Shown here: piece after piece, positions 35,250-48,700 of the stretch
Layout of the letters: each line of letters opens with the position of its first letter
Numbering within the stretch: position 1 is the first letter of the stretch
Assembly: GCA_021613535.1 (NCBI GenBank)
Contig: CP075497.1
Coordinates: 6,944,001 to 7,008,000 of the forward strand
DNA: 64,000 nt
Direction of reading: 5' to 3'
Origin: Adineta vaga
Taxonomy: Eukaryota > Rotifera
Translations under genes and position numbers: made by a program
Notes under the pieces: generated by a model
Database searches by the model: none
What the model saw: the letters and a program-made list of their open reading frames with translations, nothing else
What the model was told of the DNA's origin: nothing

Positions 35250-37384
35250 TTATTGAGGACTTTGATTTAAATATTGATTGATCGGTGGTTTTTTTCCAAT
35301 ACAGAATACATTAAATCCAAAACTTAATAATTGATCATGATCGAGAATTAGACGACCATCAAAAATAAATGATGGCTTTTTCATTGTACTGTAGATCAAT
35401 TGATAATCTAATTGCTGAATAATAAAGATTGATTATTTACACAAGAAGAATATTCTATTAAGATAATTTACTTTAAATTCATCCCATTCAGTACAAATAA
35501 CAAGCGCATGAGAATCTTTGGCGGCTTCGTAAGCATCGTTAGCTATATAAACATGTTCACGTACTAAAATTTTAAAAAAAAACGAAATCCTCATCAATCT
35601 CACGATCAACAATGATATCTTACATTCATTTTCTGTTTTTCCAGTTTGTTCAGATAGATCAAGAAAAATTCGTGCAACTGGTACTTTTGGATCATAGATG
35701 AGTAATGATGCACCTTCAGTCAATAAATATCGACAGACATAAATACTCGACGATTCTCTAATAAGAGAAAAGAAAACAATTGAAATCTTAAATTTATAAT
35801 TATCTCTCTAATATAAATACCGTGTATCAGCTGTATCTTTTTTAAAAGCAAAACCTAAAATAGCAATTTTCTTTCCACTAACACTTCCGAATAAATTTTG
35901 TACAATCATTTGTGCAAATCGTTCACGTTGCCAATCATTGATTTTAATAACTTGTAACCAATACTGTGCAACTGGTTCTAATTTTAGAGATTCAGCAAGA
36001 TAAATGAGATTATAAACATCTTTTTGAAAACAACTTCCACCAAAGCCTATCAAATAATATTAACTTATTGAACCATAAGAAAAATTTCATTTACCAATAC
36101 TAGCATTTAAAAATTTACTCCCAATACGTGAATCTAAGCCAACTGCTTTTGCTACTTCACTTACAGATGCACCTGTTGCTTCACAAACAGCTGAAATTGT
36201 ATTAATACTTGAGATACGTTGAGCTAAAAATGCATTAGCAACCTAAACAAATCGAAATGTATGTAGAGAAGAATAAAAGCGATAACTAACGAGTTTGGAT
36301 AATTCGGATGACCATGTATTCGTTGTGAGAATTTTTTCTTTTGGCACCCAATGTTCATAGATCCATGCTAGTTTTTTTATAGCAAAAGATCCATCGACTG
36401 TTTCATCACCACCAATCAAAACTCGATCGGGTGCTAGAAGATCATGAATAGCTGAACCTTCGGCTAGAAATTCTGGATTTGATAGAACTTGATAACTAAC
36501 ACCCGGTTGTTTATTTGTTTTTAAAATTGTTTTTATTGATTCAGCTGCTTTAACTGGTACGGTCGATTTTTCTACAACGATTTTATTACTAGTTGCAGTA
36601 TGAGCAATCTGTCGTGCAGCTTCTTCAACATAACGTAAATCCGGTGCTCGACCCTATGAATACAAGAACTAAATTCAGTACATAGAACACCTATCATTTC
36701 TCTTCAATAGCAATTTAATCTAAATTTGAAGTATAGAATGTTATGCAGCAGCATTACTACCTGATATTTTTCTAATATATTTCATATCTTTTACAATCTG
36801 ATATTTTGATGAAATTTTGTTTTTTTTAAAGTAAAAATGAATTTTTTGTTATGTTACTTACATTACCAAAGCCAAAGGACTTTGTAGGTGTATTGACACT
36901 AATAAAGATTAGATCTGCTTCTTGAATTGCAGTTTTTGTATCAGTTGAAAAGAATAAATTACGATTACGAATTTTTTTAACAATTGCTTCTAATCCGGGC
37001 TAAAAACGATCGTTTCGATATCGTTATAAAGAAACTTAATTTGTTTAACTAACTTCAAATAATGGTAAATTATCAGAATTCCATGCAGCAATTCGATCAA
37101 CACTAACATCAACAACTGTTACTCGTACTTCAGGACATTTACTAGCAATTATGGCACAAGTTGGACCACCGACATAACCAGCACCTAATGAAAATCAACA
37201 TTTAATTTTCGAACAATAAATGAAGAATTTTACCAATGCAACAGATTCGAAACGTCGGATTATCACTATTCGAATTATCAGTTTCAGTTTCTAAAATGAA
37301 TTTTATCAATACAATTCCAACTGTTAAAAAAATTGAGATAATACCTGAATGATGTGATTGCATTCTGTTGTGACCAGTCGACAT
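35250..37384 (-). CDS. UGDH: UDP-glucose 6-dehydrogenase
   Basis: UGDH oxidises UDP-glucose to UDP-glucuronate with two NAD+, supplying glycosaminoglycan and glucuronide synthesis in the cytosol. About ten exons are present; exon 1 is 37384-37345. Motifs in order are: the Rossmann start [46 protein letters not shown], a conserved [29 protein letters not shown], and the catalytic-cysteine segment [17 protein letters not shown]. Next come [26 protein letters not shown] and [12 protein letters not shown], then FIFDGRLI near the end. The N-terminus has a short extension ([14 protein letters not shown]). The intron at about 36659-36858 (around 200 bp) is the longest here. It starts only 60 bp after the stop of the upstream gene. 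Confidence 0.95.
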
Positions 37385-37444
37385 CTTTGTTGATTATTTT
37401 GTTTCAGAAAGAAGAAAAACAGAATCTAAAAAAAAGAGGAAAAT

Positions 37445-38128
37445 TTAACATTTCATTATATCGAGAACATGAGATTCATCACAGTCAATATGCATATACG
37501 GTTGCGATTCAAATGCTAAACAAATTTCTTCAATTTCCAAACGAATTTCACCCGTTTGTTCAAATATTTCTTTACAGATACGATGAAATTTCTTTTCAAA
37601 CTGAACTGGATCATTCAGTTTTTTCACAAAACGTAAAAACGACGTATGAACAATATTTGGTATATGTAACGCAGGCTGTCCATTTTCTGGTATGCAGATA
37701 TTTTGAATCGTTTGTCGAAGATTCTCCATAGCATGATGTTCATCTTTATAGTAAAAGAAACCAGCAGCTTTCGAAAGTTGAATTGTATCAAGTGTAAGAC
37801 AGATAGATTTGTTTTTTGAAGTTTGTTTCAAGTTTTTAAAACATTCTTTCCAATATTGTAAACATTTTTCAGGAGATTCAGGCCAGGGATGTTTAAAATT
37901 ATATAATGTTGTTATTGTTATATGTAAATATGCGAGAGGATAGAGATAAATCGATTGTTTTTCATCATCAGTGAAATTATTGTATAATTCTTGAATTAAT
38001 TTATGATAAAAATCAGCAAATCGAATGGGTTTAGGTTGATGAAATAGTGCACAGATAATTAGACCGAACGTTTCTTGAGGTTCTTTGCGGACTATCTGTT
38101 CGATAAGTACATCGGTTTCAAAATCCAT
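37445..38128 (-). CDS. 2H phosphoesterase-superfamily-like protein
   Basis: This is an intronless 227-aa frame. Two H-x-T/S motifs are visible: HITITTL (His69, Thr71) and HTSFLRF (His161, Ser163), 92 residues apart. Each lies in a predicted beta-strand context (YLYPLAYLHITITTLYNF; IPNIVHTSFLRFVK). Paired HxT/S motifs are the active-site signature of the 2H superfamily (LigT, AKAP7-CTD, USB1 types), which acts on 2'-3' cyclic or 2'-5' phosphodiesters in RNA or nucleotides. Helices such as FADFYHKLIQELYNNF fit the fold. I cannot place it in a named subfamily, so substrate is unknown. It lies 60 bp upstream of UGDH on the same strand with no AATAAA between them. Confidence 0.7.
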   Translation of the reverse strand: MDFETDVLIEQIVRKEPQETFGLIICALFHQPKPIRFADFYHKLIQELYNNFTDDEKQSIYLYPLAYLHITITTLYNFKHPWPESPEKCLQYWKECFKNLKQTSKNKSICLTLDTIQLSKAAGFFYYKDEHHAMENLRQTIQNICIPENGQPALHIPNIVHTSFLRFVKKLNDPVQFEKKFHRICKEIFEQTGEIRLEIEEICLAFESQPYMHIDCDESHVLDIMKC

Positions 38129-39782
38129 TTTTCCAATAAATGAATAGTAAAATTCTAGAAAATATATCGATTATATCTTAATTCAACTAAAGCATAAGAT
38201 CAGTTTCAAAAAGAATATTTCGTAAGTTATTATCTGAAAATAAAAGATTTCTTTTAGAACAATAACAATATTCCAATTCCAAGGTAAATGTGGATTGTAA
38301 AGTTGCAAACGATCAGAAGTAATTACTAACCAACAAACAAATCTTTCGATAGATGTCAGTAGCAACACAGTTCGCTATTTAAAACAATCATGATTAATAA
38401 AATATGAGGAAAAAAATATTCGTCAAACAAATGTTTATCATCTTTCGTAGAGAATATAGTTAAAGCTGTGAAAATAAGCAAAATATCATCTCAAATATAG
38501 TTGAAATTTACCTCTGATCTTTTTACTATTGTTAACTGATGAATATGATGTATAGATGATTCGTGAAGAGTATCCTATCCAATACTACAGATCTTATTGA
38601 AATGACATCTGTTACCTCTGTATAATTTATTTTCATATTTATCCAACATATTTCTATTACTTGATTTATTTTTAGAACTTTTTCAAGAGATATCATAAAG
38701 GATGAAGATATTAAACTTTCCAAATTACTTAAAATAGCGCATTGGAAAGATTTTTTCATTCGAATTATCTACTCATGATCGACTTAATTATACTTCTAGT
38801 CGTTTAATAATCATGTCATTAAATATCTACATTGAATTAAATGATGGACGTCTTCCTTTTTAACATTTCGATGAAGTTTAAGTTCATCTACATATTCAAA
38901 TATTTTCATCGACGAACTAGTAATCCATGTTCATTCTACGATCTTTCCATCATTGAATTCTCATTCTCAGTTATGTTAAAATGTTTTACAAAATTATCAC
39001 CTTGATCGAACTTCAGCTGTTCAAACAATCTTATCGAATTCATATCGTGAAGATGCTTGACATTTTGTTTATGAAATTGATTCAAATATGTTTTATAAAT
39101 GTCAAATTTTTCTAATTCATTTTCGTATTGATTTTCTTCTAATGCATCAAATTCTTACGATTGATAGAATTCCTCAGAAAAAAAACAATGAAAATTTTCT
39201 GAAATTTGAAAGTGTAATTTTTATTTATGATAGAAAAAAATAGTTGAATTACGAATGAATAATAGATGAGACAAAAAAAGGAGGAACGAAAGAACAAAAA
39301 AAAATGAAATTTTATAAACACAAAAAAAAGAATGGAAATTAGACAATCATACCATACAAAGTTCACACGATTCAAAAACGCAGCAGCAACTGTCGGTGTT
39401 CTTTTTGTAGTAATAGAAAAAAGTAAAGAAAAAAAAGAAGTAAAAGAAGAAGAAGCAATAGCATCTATAGTGAATGATTTTTCTCTCGTATAGGTGAATA
39501 AGCAGAAATTGATAGATAACTGATAAACTAATCTAACAGAAGTTGCTTATTCATTCCGGTCTTTGGCTGTATCTAATGAGTTTTCTAATCGGAACGAATA
39601 GGATTTTCCTGAGAGAAAAACGAATTGATAAAAAAAAACAGATAAATTTATGGATGATCTGGGATAATTAATCTTCGCACAAATAAAGTCCAAAACACAC
39701 ACACGGAAGAATCATTCAATTGACGTTCATTCACACAGAATAATCTGACATCCACTACAGATAAAATTAATTTTCTGTTGAT
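38129..39782. other. gene-poor spacer, possibly with decayed coding sequence
   Basis: About 1.65 kb without a supported gene. A minus-strand TATTTTCTAG acceptor-like site lies about 30 bp upstream of the 2H ATG. On the plus strand, 38680-39170 gives short runs of plausible protein in changing frames (for example NYHLDRTSAVQTILSNSYRED near 38994-39054) broken by stops. This could be a decayed gene, but it is also compatible with chance. The part from 39180 to 39480 is A-rich. Confidence 0.35.
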
Positions 39783-42700
39783 TTATTGATGGCGATTAGA
39801 TGATCGAGAAGGTGGCTGTGGACGACCAGTATCCGATAATGGTGAATCATGATCACCAATAGAATCATTATCATCTTCTTCATCACTATATTGCCTAGGA
39901 ATAAATCAAAAGAATATATTTAAATGCAATCGATTTTGTCTTATACCCCTGAATATTTCCAGTTCGTTTCTTTGCTGCACTTTTTTGTTTCACTTGTTTT
40001 ACTGATGTTCGATTACGTTGAACAATTTGTGATTGTCCATTCAAACGATTTTGTTGTAAAATAACATTTTGTGTTGAACCAAAACCGGAATTTGGACTAA
40101 TTGAACCAGGAGTGCCATAATCAGCTAAGATACCTGATGATGATAATGATTGAGATGGACGTATTGGTGTTGCCATAACAAGATCATTCAATGATGTTGA
40201 ACCCCATCGACGATTATGTTCATTTATAGTATTCAAATTTTCATTATCACTAAGTGCTCGAGTTGTATCATTACGTCGTTTTTCATTACTGAATGTTGTT
40301 GGTGGTGAAATAAGATGACGTGTATTCGAATTACTTGTCATTATTTCTTGTTCGTATTGAGATGGATCATGTTGAAAACCCGTTGATGAATAACGTTTTG
40401 TATAATCATTAGCATTTTGTGATAAATGTTTACGACGATTCATTGTAGATGTTGGTTTAGAAAAATCATATGTTGATGTTGGTGTTGATGTTACTGGATT
40501 ATTTCCCGTAATATAATCTTCATCTGTATGAACATCAAGATTATTATAGAGTTTATCGATTTGATCAATAGCTTCATTGAAACCAGTTGTACTATTAGAT
40601 TGTCGTGAATAACGATTAACAATGCGATTAACTTGATCAAAATTTTCATTATTTAATTGCTGATAATGATTTTGTTGTTTTGGACGATAGTGTGATGGAA
40701 GTTTTGAAATACCTTGTTCATTATTTTTATAACGTCGTGGGTGTGTTGATGATGGTGTATTGGATGATTGAGATTGTTGATTCATATTCATACCAGCACC
40801 ACTCGATTGTTCATCACTTGAATAATTTGTATTAAGACCTTGTGAACGTAATTCATCCGAACTGAAATAACCTGATGAACGATTTAATGAACGATCAGAT
40901 GAATGAAAGTCACTATTAATCACAACTGTATTTCCTGGACGTGCGGCAACATTTCGAATAGAAACTCGACCATCTTTTGATGATGTTACAATAGCACGTG
41001 TTGGTTGATCAAGTGAAACAACAGTTGGTTGTCCAGGTTGTTGTGGTGGACGTTTTTCAATTTCAATTTCAAATTCTATATTTGGACCGAAGAGATTGCC
41101 AAGACTACCACTACGGCGTTGTGTTTGACGACGATGTGCTGATCCAGAATGCGAAGAATAAGGATACTCATCTTGATCTTGTTGCTGTTGACTATCTTGA
41201 TCGTGTAAAGCTGAATGATATGATGAAGAACGTGTGTGTGCTCCTAATGGAGACGAATATTCATTTGTAATTTCATACGGACCTAGAAAAAGCAAAAATA
41301 AATAAGTTCTATTTGTAAAAAAAAACACTTTTTTATATCGTATGTATATATATATATATATATGTATAATATGTATATATGAATAATTCTCTGTAAGATA
41401 AATAGATAGAGAAATAGAAAAAAAAGATCATTAGTAAACGCAGAAGCTTGAAGAATGAACACAAGTGTTTATATTTGCTTGCACCCAATAAGAGGGTAGC
41501 ACAAGTAAATAAAACGCGAACCTGATCGTGCTATTAAATAAAATGGAAATCGACGTGAAAAGACAAAGTAAGTTATGAAGAGAGAATTTCAAAAGATCTT
41601 TTTCTTTGATGGAAACTTACCAGTTCGTGATCGACTTTGTCTTTGTTGATATTCTTGACTAACTGATGGTGGACGATAACTACTTGCTTGAACACGTTGA
41701 TATTGTAAACGTGAACGTTGTTCTTGCTGTTCTGCTTCTTGTTTGGCTTGAACATAAAGTTCAGATTCACTTGCTCCATGTCTTATTGATGGACTAGGTC
41801 TTACATTATTACCATTGGATAATTCAGGTACGCGAACAATTGCAATAATTTGATTCGGAGAATATTTACCAAATGTCACTTGATTTTGTGGACTTAATGA
41901 TGTGACTTCAACTGCACGAGGACCAGCACTTAATGTACGAACATTTGATCGAGATGAGGGACTGTGACGGAGACTATCTTGTGAACGATCACGTTGAATA
42001 GGTTTAAACCATGTTTCTTCTATGCGTCCTGATTCGTCTTGTTGTATGAATTTAGATGGTGGTAATGGATAAGAAATTACGTCTGACTGAGGAGAATCCA
42101 AACGATGTTCATGAATACCTGTTTCACGATAAGTTTGAGTTTGTTGACGAATTTCTTTTGTAGGTGTATAAGATGATTCAGGTCGTGAACGAATTGCAAT
42201 AGGTGAATCTGAAAGAAGACCATATTAAAAATTCAATTCAATTCTGGAGGAAATACATACCATTGTTCTTTGTTAAATCATAATATTGAGTTCCTTCATT
42301 TGAAAAAACTCGTTTCGATGGTGTTGTTGTTGTACGGATGATTTCATCTGATGAACTTTCTGGTGAACGAACTGTAGGAGCGGCAGTTGTTGTAGTCGTC
42401 GTTGTTGTTGTTGTAATAGTTTTTTTCGGCGCACCTGGACTACCTGATCGTTCAGTTTTTGTAGTTGATTCTTTAATTTCATGAGTACGTTGTACTTGAC
42501 ATTCGACAAGTGTTTCAGTTTCAATAGTTTCAATTTCATCCACAACTAATGGTTTTGGTCGAATCGAACGTGATTCTGTTGTAATTGGAACACGACGTTG
42601 AGAATTTATTCCACTATGATAATTTGCAATAGTTTCATAATTGGATGATGGTGAACGAGTTGTTTGACGATGAATATTACGTTGTTGTTGCTGTTGTTGA

Positions 42701-45700
42701 CTTTGATTTAATTGATCACTGGATATAATTTCGGTATCGTATCGGAATGTTGATCGTGAAACAGAGTCATCTCCACCATGAATAGTTGTTTGATCAGTGT
42801 CGGAAGCTTGTCGTCGACCGTAACGTTGACTAGGCGTTGTTGTTGCTGTTGAATCAGCATAAACACCACTATCACGTATGGTTTGCGAACGATTTGCATC
42901 ATCATTGATTGGAATTGAAATATTATTACGCCATGATGTTGAACTTGCTTGTGGTTGTTGTTGACTTGTTGCTGTTGAATATTCAAATATACCTGAATCT
43001 GAACCAGTAGTTGACTTATATGGATCACGAATAGATTTTGTTGTTGCACTTGTAATTGGTGTATTATGAGATATATGTGGAGAAAGTTCGATTAAAAGAC
43101 CTTTTCCTAAAAAAACATAAGAAAGAGATTTAATTAAAAGAAACTATCTACTACATGGCAATGTTAACTCACCTTTACTTGCTGGTACGTGTGAAAGAAT
43201 ATTTTCCATATTTGTTTCAGTAAAAGAAGATTTAGTTCGTTGATTGAGATATGTTGTATCACCTGGTTGAGATGTACTTTGTGAGAAATCTCGTAGACGT
43301 GTTTTTGGTTGTCGACGACGTTGATCATACTGTTGTTCTTGTTTATTTGTTGGATCACTTAATTCATCTTCACTTTCATGACCAGCATCATCGTTTAGAT
43401 TTTGTTTTGTAGATTTTGGTGTACTTTGATAGATAGGTGGTGATGCTCCACTTACATCCGAATCAACTGAAGAAATGGTTCGTTTATCCTTAATTGTTAC
43501 GTCAACTTTACTATGAGTAGTTGGCAATGATTCAATTTGTTTAGTTGTTAATGATGATGATTCAAGAGTCGATTTGATAGTACTAACACGTGATGGTGCT
43601 GAATGAGTTTCACTCATACGACGTTCGTTTGATAGAAATTCATCAACCTAATTAAAAACAAAAAAGTATGTCATGTATCTGTCTTTTTTTGTGATGAATT
43701 GTAATTGAATCTCAATAATCGTTTCAAATATCTGGATCATGGAAAAGAATGTAGTATTTTTTTAAATGAATTCTTACTTGAAAGATAGATAGTTTTCCTT
43801 TGAAAAATTTACATTTCCCCTTCTCTTGCATCATTTCTTTCCACTTTTCTCATTAAATTCGTCGTGATTCAATGTGTCTGTATAGGTATATATGTGTGTG
43901 TGTGCGTGTAAAGCTCGTTCAATCTTTGTCTTCGGTGTCGTACATGTAAGATGGATTAGTTCGTGTCTTTCGTTTCTCTTTCTTGTTCTATCATTCAAAG
44001 CGCTTAAGTCAGATAGATAGATAGAAAAGAAGTGATTTTATCATTGTCAAAAAATACAAATGAAACAAACCAGTAATAAATGAGTATGATTTAGAAATAC
44101 ATACATACAAGATATGTTCGACATCGATCATTTCGACGATGAACTCGTTTCTGTGGTACGACAATTGTCAGTGTAATGTTTTGTTGAAAAAGATGATGAT
44201 TGATGAGATATAATCTTTTGAGTAAATTGATTTTACTCCTCTCGTACTGATTAGTATAATAAGAGAGCAGGGGAAAAGCAAATCTACGTAGGTAGACACC
44301 CACACACAGACACACTCAAGAAAAGATAAGCGAGTATTGACCCAGGGCAAGTTGAGTATATTAACTGAAGAATTATCTTAAAAAGTAAAAGAATATTATG
44401 CTTCATTCTTACTGGTCGACGAGTTGTTTGTTCTTGATCTTCAAATAAACGTCGTCGTTGTTCTGTTAAACCAGGTGTGATTGTTGTTCGAAATTTTGAA
44501 ATATCATCTCTTGTACTTCCGTTTGTTGTTGATTCGAAAGCATTTTTCAATTCACCTACTCGTCCAAATGTTGGTCGATCACTAACATTCGTACTGAAAC
44601 CACTTGAACTATCGAATTGCTGTTGTTGTTCAAATCTAGCTCGACGTTCATCAATAATTGATGATGATGAAGATGAACGTTTTGGTGGTTGTGGCCGTTC
44701 ATCATCTGTACGTGACATTGAAATGACATGCTTGGATGTTTCACGTGAACGAGCAGCCTAAATGAAGAGAAATTTGAAAGTTATTTCATTCAAACATTGA
44801 AAATCAATATTCAAAGAACAATATCGATCATAAACCAGAGAAGAAATAGAAGAATGACCTTTGAAAAGAACATACATGTATATAGTAAGAAAGAATGATT
44901 CATTCGAAAAGACAATAGTAAAAAGGTTGATTGTTGATTGAACATGCAGACGTGCAAGAATTTTGTACATCTTTTCATCACTTACATCATTGTTCAATAG
45001 TAATTCTTTCTCTTCTTTATCATCATTCAATGATAAAGGAACATATGATGTTTGGTGATGTAGTGATTTTGCTTGTGATGATCCTCGTAATAGAGGAACA
45101 AGAATCTCTTTGACAACATGACGAAGTGGAGGAGATACTTTATCATGTGAAGGTACCTTGATTTTCGAATCTTTCAATTGTTCTTGAGTATTTTTTGGTA
45201 CGAGAAGGACACAGTTGTGCTGTATAGTTGCCATCGATTTGTTTGCCAAACTGTGATATACAGGGAAGAGGGGAAATGAGATTTTTCTGTTTTATTATTT
45301 GTTTTCTCAAATTTTGACGAAAAGAAAAGTATAACTAAGCTTTTTCATTATCTTTACCTGATCAAATCGTTCATCATCAGATGTTGGTGTATAAACTTCT
45401 TTAAGTTTTTGTCTCCAATCTGAATCACGTCGTCGACCAGCTTCATTTATAATTGTTGTTAGACCACCATATGAATTATCACCAGTAATAACATATGGAT
45501 CGGAAACTTCTTCTTCAGATGTTTCATCGCGTTGTTGTTTCATTCCAAAGTTTGACGTTTGACGTTGACTTGATGGTGAACGTCGATCTGATTGACGATG
45601 TTCAAATTCAACTTCATATTCTTCACTAACATGATCTTCACGCTCTGCTGGACGTCGTTCAGACAAATGTGTTGTTGATGTTACAATATTCGATATACGA

Positions 45701-48700
45701 TCATAATTTGATGATGGTACTGTTGATATAATTGCTTGATTTGTTGATGGCATAGGTGGATATTGACCTGGACGCACACGATCATAGTTACTTGATAGTG
45801 ATGGTGGCTGTGGCTGTGGTGGTGTTTTTGAATCAAATTTTCTATCAATATTATCAACGCGAGTTGATGATTCAATATCTTGAGCAAGTTGTGCATCATA
45901 AACAATTTCTGTAGTGTAGATATCCTCTGATGACCATTCATTACCATGTGGTACATGTTCTAAATCAATATTTGAAGAAAAAAAAGGTAAAGGTCAAATA
46001 TATGGATGAATAGAAAAGACATACCGATAACTGATTTTCGACCAACAGGTGATGAACTTCTTGGTCGTCGTATTGAAGATGGAGCTTGTGATATTTCCTC
46101 ATACATATGACTTTGAGATTGATCAACAGAATCAACAATAACTGTTTTTGTTGGATCAACTGTATGTGCTGGTACACGTCGATAAACTTCTTTAACAACA
46201 TCATAACTTTTATGTCCTTTGATACGTTCATTTTTTTCTTTATATTCTTCTTTAATAACATCACTTTTAACACGTTCACTTGTTTCATCAATCGTTGTAC
46301 GTATTAATTTATATGTGCTCTTATCAAATTCTTCTGTACGGCGACAACGAAATTCTTCACTCCATTCTTCAAAAACAACTTCTTCACTTGATGTAGATTT
46401 TTCATCTTCACTTATATGTTGAACAATTGTATCACGTATAAGAACTTCATCATCTTTATTGAACCTACTTGTTGGCACATCTGATGTTAATAATATACGT
46501 GCTCGATCAAGATTTGGATGATGTTCAACAGGTATATGTTTGGGTGGTAAATGATCCGAATGATCATGTGTGGCTGTGGAAGGATAATGAAGATGATCAC
46601 GATCTTCTATGTAATGATATTCGATTTGTTCTTCTCGTGTATCTATTGTATTCTCCATAGAATAATCTTCAATAAAAGTACCCGAATGTGTTGGACGAAC
46701 TAAATCCATAAGAAAAAAACATGTTATTATTAAAATCAATCTTTTTTTTACTTTCTAATATCAATAGAAAAAAAAACAAAATCAACAACAATCATGTACT
46801 ATAATTCCATTTCTTTCAATATATTGTCCTTCCTCTCTTACTCGTTTTCTTTTTTGTGTACAAGAATTTTTTTTCATTCGATTTATTGATCATCAATACT
46901 CTACCACTTTCTTCTAACGAGATATATTAAGACTATGTACATATACATATTAAATACATATATCCAGTGAAAAAGAAACCGCAAAAAACGATTGTCTGAG
47001 TGTTAACTTATAAGAAGGGAAGAAAAAAAGAAAGAAAGAAAGAAAGAAGGAGGAGCAAGTACTTGAAAATTTCAATGATCGATGATGAAATTATTAAACC
47101 TTGTCCACGCTCTTGTTTCGTAACTCAATTGACTCTTTATATTACATGTGTATATAAAAGTATAGTTCATTTAACACTTGAATTTTTAAATTGAAAAAAA
47201 TCAGCTGATTAATTCGTTTTGGTTCTTAATCTTACTTCGATATTCAACAATTAATCTAAGTGTGGCACCAGTTGGTGTCGAAGAATTTGGTTGTAATTCG
47301 ATTGTTTTATTCATTGATTAAGATGATAATATAGTATTATTCAATAAGAAAAGGTTTTTCTTAGAACATAATGTGTTTTTATAGATTTTTTTCTTCTCTT
47401 CAACTTCCGTGCGTAAGGGAAGAAAATTTGATAATAATAATAATAATAATAACAACTAGAAGTCGTTGTTCAGTATTTGTGAAGCAGTACGAAATAATCG
47501 TTTGAGTAATGAAAAAAAGTGAAGAAGAATCGCTTGTCTTATCAGGATTAATTCAACGAATGAAAGAAAGAAAGAAAAAATCGAAATGTACGACGAATTG
47601 AGACTACTGTTGTTAGTACCATTTAGTCTTTTGTTTTATATTATAAAGAAGGAGAACGATGTGGTATCTTCTTCAATAGATTTTTTCATTTTCCACATAC
47701 CTATCGACAATTGATTACCTTTTCTTTCTTTTTTTTCTTTCTTTTTCTGTGGAATTTAATAAAGAGAGAGAGAGAGCGAGAACAAAGAGAAAGAGAAATC
47801 GATTGTGTTGCATTCGGTAAAGTTCAAAACTTTTTTCTCTCAACCGTCATAATCGAAATGATTCTATATTTCATCTACTCTTCTCCACTTTCTCTTTTAA
47901 TCGTAGGTTATACCCAAGCAAACAAAATCCAAAATATCGTTCGAGAGAGTAATAACGGTATACGAATCATTAAAAATGTTCTTTGTCTCTCTTTCGCTCG
48001 CTTGCTCGCTCTCTGTGGCTTTCATAGCATTTCTACTCGTTTTCATTTCTTCTACAAGTATCGCTCAGTAGCACTCCTACGCCTATCGACAGTCCTTTTG
48101 AAAAATATTGTCGATTCTCGACTATACTGGGATACAAAAGCAATCACATCAACATAAGTAGAGGCGTATTTATTTTCGTGTTATTTTTATGGGAAGAACA
48201 AGAAAAATAAAAGAAAAGCAAATCTGCGGAAAAAAATGTCTGGCATACTTTACATTCATTTATTTAATGATCCAATACTAATCGCTTTGTTCAACTCATT
48301 TATTTATAGAAAGAAAACGATCAAGCTTTATATGCATGTATATTAAGAGATTTTTTCAAGGAGATTCTCTCAGTTATTGGTACATCCTATACATGCAATG
48401 GCCTTGCCTTTTGTGCACGTCATTTGAGCTGTTTCATTTTTCTTCTCTACGAAATACACCTATAATGGAATAAGAATAACCTTGAGCTCTCATAATAATG
48501 ATGAAAGAATCAAATCAATGAAGAAAGAGAGAGAGGGAGAAAGATGAAGAAGTAGTATTAATAACCTTCAATTATAACTTCTTTTCTTCGATTTGTCTAC
48601 TTGACTTAAAGATTTAATTCTATATTTATTATTTTATTAGTTTTAAAAGAGATGTTCAATGTCTTAGGTGTTATATTAGAAAACATCATATCATATCACG

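Noticed and set aside
45234-45260. Sequence at 44986-45234 as an internal exon of the long giant transcript
   Set aside because: From the phase-0 donor at 45358 the only good acceptor reads a different frame that stops; the ATG-started phase-0 frame fits an alternative first exon instead.
47711-48157. 148-codon plus-strand frame inside intron 10
   Set aside because: It starts in poly-T and GA repeats, is antisense in an intron, and has no recognised motif or splicing context.
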